A program made the position numbers and the translations under genes. DNA of 64,000 nucleotides from Amyelois transitella (lineage: Eukaryota > Arthropoda > Insecta > Lepidoptera > Pyralidae). The stretch lies in NCBI RefSeq assembly GCF_032362555.1, contig NC_083505.1:7803501-7867500 (forward strand), read 5' to 3'. The notes under the pieces were generated by a model that made no database searches, had not been told where the DNA came from, and saw only the letters and a list, made by a program, of their open reading frames with translations. Shown piece by piece: positions 60,501-64,000 of this stretch (position 1 is the first letter of the stretch; the number at the start of each line of letters is the position of its first letter).

Positions 60501-63174
60501 TTACAATTTGTAAAATCCTACTATAATATTTTAGTGTAGTAGTATTCTACTATAGTATTTTTCGGATCTATAGCGAAATCTTGAAGATCTAGGTACTTTT
60601 TAAGAGTTACATTGACATCTGCGTGAACTGTGAACCTATCGTATTGAAAATTCATTTGAATAAAACTTTTAAAATACGTTTAAATTTTAAACGTAAAGAG
60701 TTTAGTGAAGGTATATTTTAAGTAAACCTTAATTAAATTATTATTGTACTGCATATACTTACTGTCTAAGTATTTTTTACGTCGAATCAATTTATAAATA
60801 AATAATAACGATGATTTGTTACTGTGAAGTCTTGAAAATTTTGTCGGTAATTTAACCAAGTAACTTTAGCAACCTGACCTTACAATAAAACATGGACGTA
60901 ATGCTGAACCGATATTGGCCGTAGTGCGCTACAAACTGCAAAATTTATGCTTTGAGCTGCATTTATATCAGCTGGCTAACGTTTGCTTTCTGTAGTGAGC
61001 GTATATTTTAATGGAGTTACCAAAAAATGTCTTCCTCCTGGCTTTTGTACCGATTGCAACCTCACCACTGAAGAGGAGCCCGGGGTATGCCGTTGACCAT
61101 TGATCCTGGGTGAGTCAGATTTTAACACAAAGCATCTGACCTTCACAACTAGTGATGTACGTCTGGGAATATTCCCACTGCTGGTAATTTTCCACTCCCA
61201 ATATTTCCGGAAAATATCCGGGCACAATGGGAATACTGCCCAAAATTCCCAGACATTGAGTATTAATTATTAAATTGTATTTATATCTGTCTTATTAAAG
61301 TCTAGATTTGTCTCGCAGTGAACCGTATCTCTGTACTCTATACGTCGACCGCAACCTTCAGTTGAACCTAACCCGTGGTGGATCGATCATGGTTAATGCC
61401 TGTATGTGCAGGTTTTCTCTCGTGATGTTTTCTCTCACCGTAACAGTATCGGTTAGTATTAAAACAGTTAGTAAATTGTGTATTGCAGTAATAACATTGA
61501 TTGTGCGTCAGAAGAATTTTTTATCGACTTAAAAAAGGCGGAGGTTATCATTTCGACTCTGTGATACGCAATTTTTCTTACCAATTGATGATTATTTTTG
61601 GTTACAAGACTACCACAGAGTTGTTCAACAAACATAATGTTAAGTTCGGATAATGATAATTTAATTCACTTTTTGTTATGGTACTTTGTATGTTACATTT
61701 TGTAAGTAAAAAAAATATGTTTTGAAAATGTTTCTAATGTATTATGTTGCACGTTTTTTCCACGTCGTGTGGTTTCGCAATCTTAAAAGTCTTGCTCTTT
61801 ACGACGTTATTAAGTTTACGGTTTAAAACTAAAGCTTTAATGTTTCTCAGACGGTGAAAGATTGCTGGAAATTTAGATTGTATATACTGTGGTAGGTAGT
61901 GCCTTTACGGTTGTAAGGATGCTTTTATCTGTCATGTTCTTCCCGAGAGTGGGTTTATGATGTCTATTGTGTTGTGGTAACAATAATGTAATACGAGTAC
62001 TTTTTGGAGATTTTCTTTGCTAAAATCTTGAAATAATATACTAAATATAAATACTTTGCATCACCCCACATAAAAATCACACAAATTGTGATAGCCCTAA
62101 AGTTTAAGAATTGTGTGGAGTTCTCACTTGACGATACAATTTTTGATAAGTAATTTATTCCATCGTCCATTTTTTCATGACCAGGATCGAAGCCAAGCTG
62201 AGACTTCAACAGGTTTAGAGTAAAAGCATTGATACCACGTCAAGTTGTCGTTATTTTATTCCAATGAATCTTCGATTAAGTTTTTGACAGTCTATTTATA
62301 AAATGCGTTGTTTCATAAAAGGGTTTCACCAAGTCCGTTAGAGACACAAGCACACCTATGTTTACGCTCGCTCCGCTAAAACAGCGTTTATTACCTCCGC
62401 TTTGTCGTGCTTTTCACCCTGTAAAATCTTTTCCCAGTAAATTGTCTATCGGGATAAAGCCCGTGGAAGGCAATTTCACTGGCTTCATTTTGTGCTAGAT
62501 GCCTTGTAACTATGTTGAGATAAAGATCCGTGACAATGTATGCTACAATGTCATCTAATTACCTAATAAATTTCATCTTGATCGGATGATTTCAGTCTTT
62601 ATAATATAACTGTTTGTCGAACGATGTGTCAAATATAAATTGTTGCTCATTATTAGTAAGCATAAAGAAGTAACGAAAAACATTTCAATGTTCCTGTAAA
62701 ATGTCTAACATTTCTTACTCATGTATCACTTTAATTTGGTTTATTATATTTTGAACACAACGAAAAATATAAAAGTGTTTCCGTATGAAAGTGGTATTCA
62801 CTGGTTGTAGAATCGGCGGGATCGTTTCCCTCGGCGTCGGCGCACGCATTCTCTTCCAAAATACCCTTTTGAGACGTCTGCGAGGGGCGCTCTGCGTAAG
62901 CACTGCGATAGATGATACTTGCAAAATACAAGCTTATTTGAATTTGCTTTTGTATTTCGTCAGACTTAGCTTAGACTAGGAATATACGGTTTTAACCATA
63001 TTTATTATGATGAGTACCTGTTTTTGTAAACTTTTATCAGATTTATACAGATAGGCCTATTTCAAATGTATGTATGTATGTATTATATTTAAATACAGTA
63101 TTCACCGCAATATCTCTTCCGACTGTACGATTTTAACGAGAGGTAAAAACGAATAAGCCATCGCCTTGAATCCT

Positions 63175-63225
63175 TAAAAAAGCGTTTCACAGTTACGCTA
63201 TGCGTAACTGTGAAACGCTTTTTTA
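63175..63225. repeat. 51-bp near-perfect palindrome
   Basis: Two 24-nt arms (63175-63198 and 63202-63225) are exact reverse complements around a TAT loop; the left arm contains AGCGTTTCACAGTTACGC. No coding sequence overlaps it. Confidence 0.9.
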
Positions 63226-64000
63226 GTGCTGATTCAATCATTAAATCTTCTCAGATGTTAATAATATTAGTGCAAAGTAGAGCCACACAACATCCTTAAC
63301 TTCGAAATTTAGTTTGTTAATGTTTGGAACATATCCACGATTACCACGGGTGAAGCAACAAAAACCCGCCTTGTGATAAAGTTGGCATCCCGTTTAGCGT
63401 TCCTAGCACGAGAAACTTCCGAAACTCATCAGTCCCTACCAGCTTACTTGTGACAAAACTTAGACCACTTTAGAGTACACCACATATTATAACTACACAA
63501 ATAAATCTGAGACGGGAAACCAAAGTCATAATTTTGGCATGTTTCGAAAATAGAACTATTCTACCTAAGATCATATTTCGTGTTATTAGCTTATACCAAT
63601 AAATCAATGCTTTTATTATTTTATGCTCGTTTGAGGTATTTATTTATCTGGAAATTATTGAAATTGTCACTTAGCTAAATGGTTTGTCCTTATTATCTTA
63701 ATAAACCTCTTGTGTTAAAAAAATAGTTAAAATACGCAGTGGTAGTAAATTGTTCCATTATAATTAGTTAGTTCCTAGTACGACTGCCATACACATCAGG
63801 TGCAGCGGTTTACTCAGTCGTGAAAAGTTCTTATACCTAAGTATAATGCTCTCTATATCAAACTAGCGAACAAAAACTATAAATTTTACTTAAATAAAAT
63901 GTGTTTTAACTACCTAGGCAGAATTACATAATACTCGTATTGTTTCAAATTGTTCCACTAACATTATTAATCATTGAAGATTCCACTAAATAATATCAAT
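63226..64000 (+). other. Cadherin intron, window edge
   Basis: AT-rich DNA with no supported exon or recognised repeat. The intron's acceptor is not in the window. Confidence 0.4.

Larger units (their letters stand above)
55213..63174 (+). other. Cadherin intron, right part
   Basis: About 8 kb of AT-rich DNA with no supported exon. It holds a LINE-tail fragment (56384-56440), a Helitron-like end (57426-57570), a repeat fragment (61110-61150) and GC-richer patches near 55840-55880 and 62800-62900 of unknown role. Confidence 0.4.

Overview
The window is animal nuclear DNA, most likely from a moth or butterfly (Lepidoptera). It is AT-rich, its genes have many short GT-AG introns, and the encoded proteins are recognisably insect. 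The interspersed repeats are of lepidopteran type: a tail-sharing SINE/LINE pair and non-autonomous Helitrons ending in CTAG. The species cannot be fixed from sequence alone.

Layout, left to right. (1) 1-5293, + strand: the 3' end of a spalt-family zinc-finger gene (sal), four terminal coding exons, followed by a long AT-rich 3' UTR. (2) 7670-11034, - strand: a complete six-exon gene for a 26S proteasome lid subunit Rpn7/PSMD6, unusually divergent. (3) 12389-14914, + strand: an intronless gene for a Nibbler/Mut-7 (EXD3) type DEDDy 3'-5' exonuclease, divergent from Rpn7. (4) 15552-20443, - strand: a ten-exon gene for the Rab geranylgeranyltransferase alpha subunit, convergent with the exonuclease gene. 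(5) 22778-24251, + strand: a two-exon BTB/POZ protein with two C2H2 fingers. (6) 27903-29196, + strand: the first coding exon of a large cadherin, most like neural cadherin (CadN), with a GC-rich candidate promoter and 5' UTR region upstream. Everything from 29197 to 64000 behaves as the first coding intron of that gene (over 34 kb, not finished at the window edge).

The genes do not form one pathway. Three are housekeeping (protein degradation, small-RNA trimming, Rab prenylation) and packed within about 13 kb. Two flanking genes (sal and the cadherin) are developmental, with long introns and GC-richer islands that may be regulatory. All coding exons reported were joined by hand at GT-AG sites, and the joined lengths keep frame: Rpn7 383 codons, RabGGTA 530 codons and BTB-ZF 321 codons, each including the stop.

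The most informative non-genic content is mobile DNA. A roughly 250-bp SINE occurs in full or truncated form at least eight times. Five insertions have readable target-site duplications, including one only 50 bp long that is just the element's 3' tail. That tail resembles the end of a reverse-transcriptase-like ORF at 53310-53609, suggesting a SINE-LINE partnership. Non-autonomous Helitron-like elements, a MITE with hairpin ends, a broken Tc1-like transposase and two long perfect palindromes complete the picture. I found no convincing new enzymatic or defence system, no CRISPR array, no rRNA and no tRNA that I could support.
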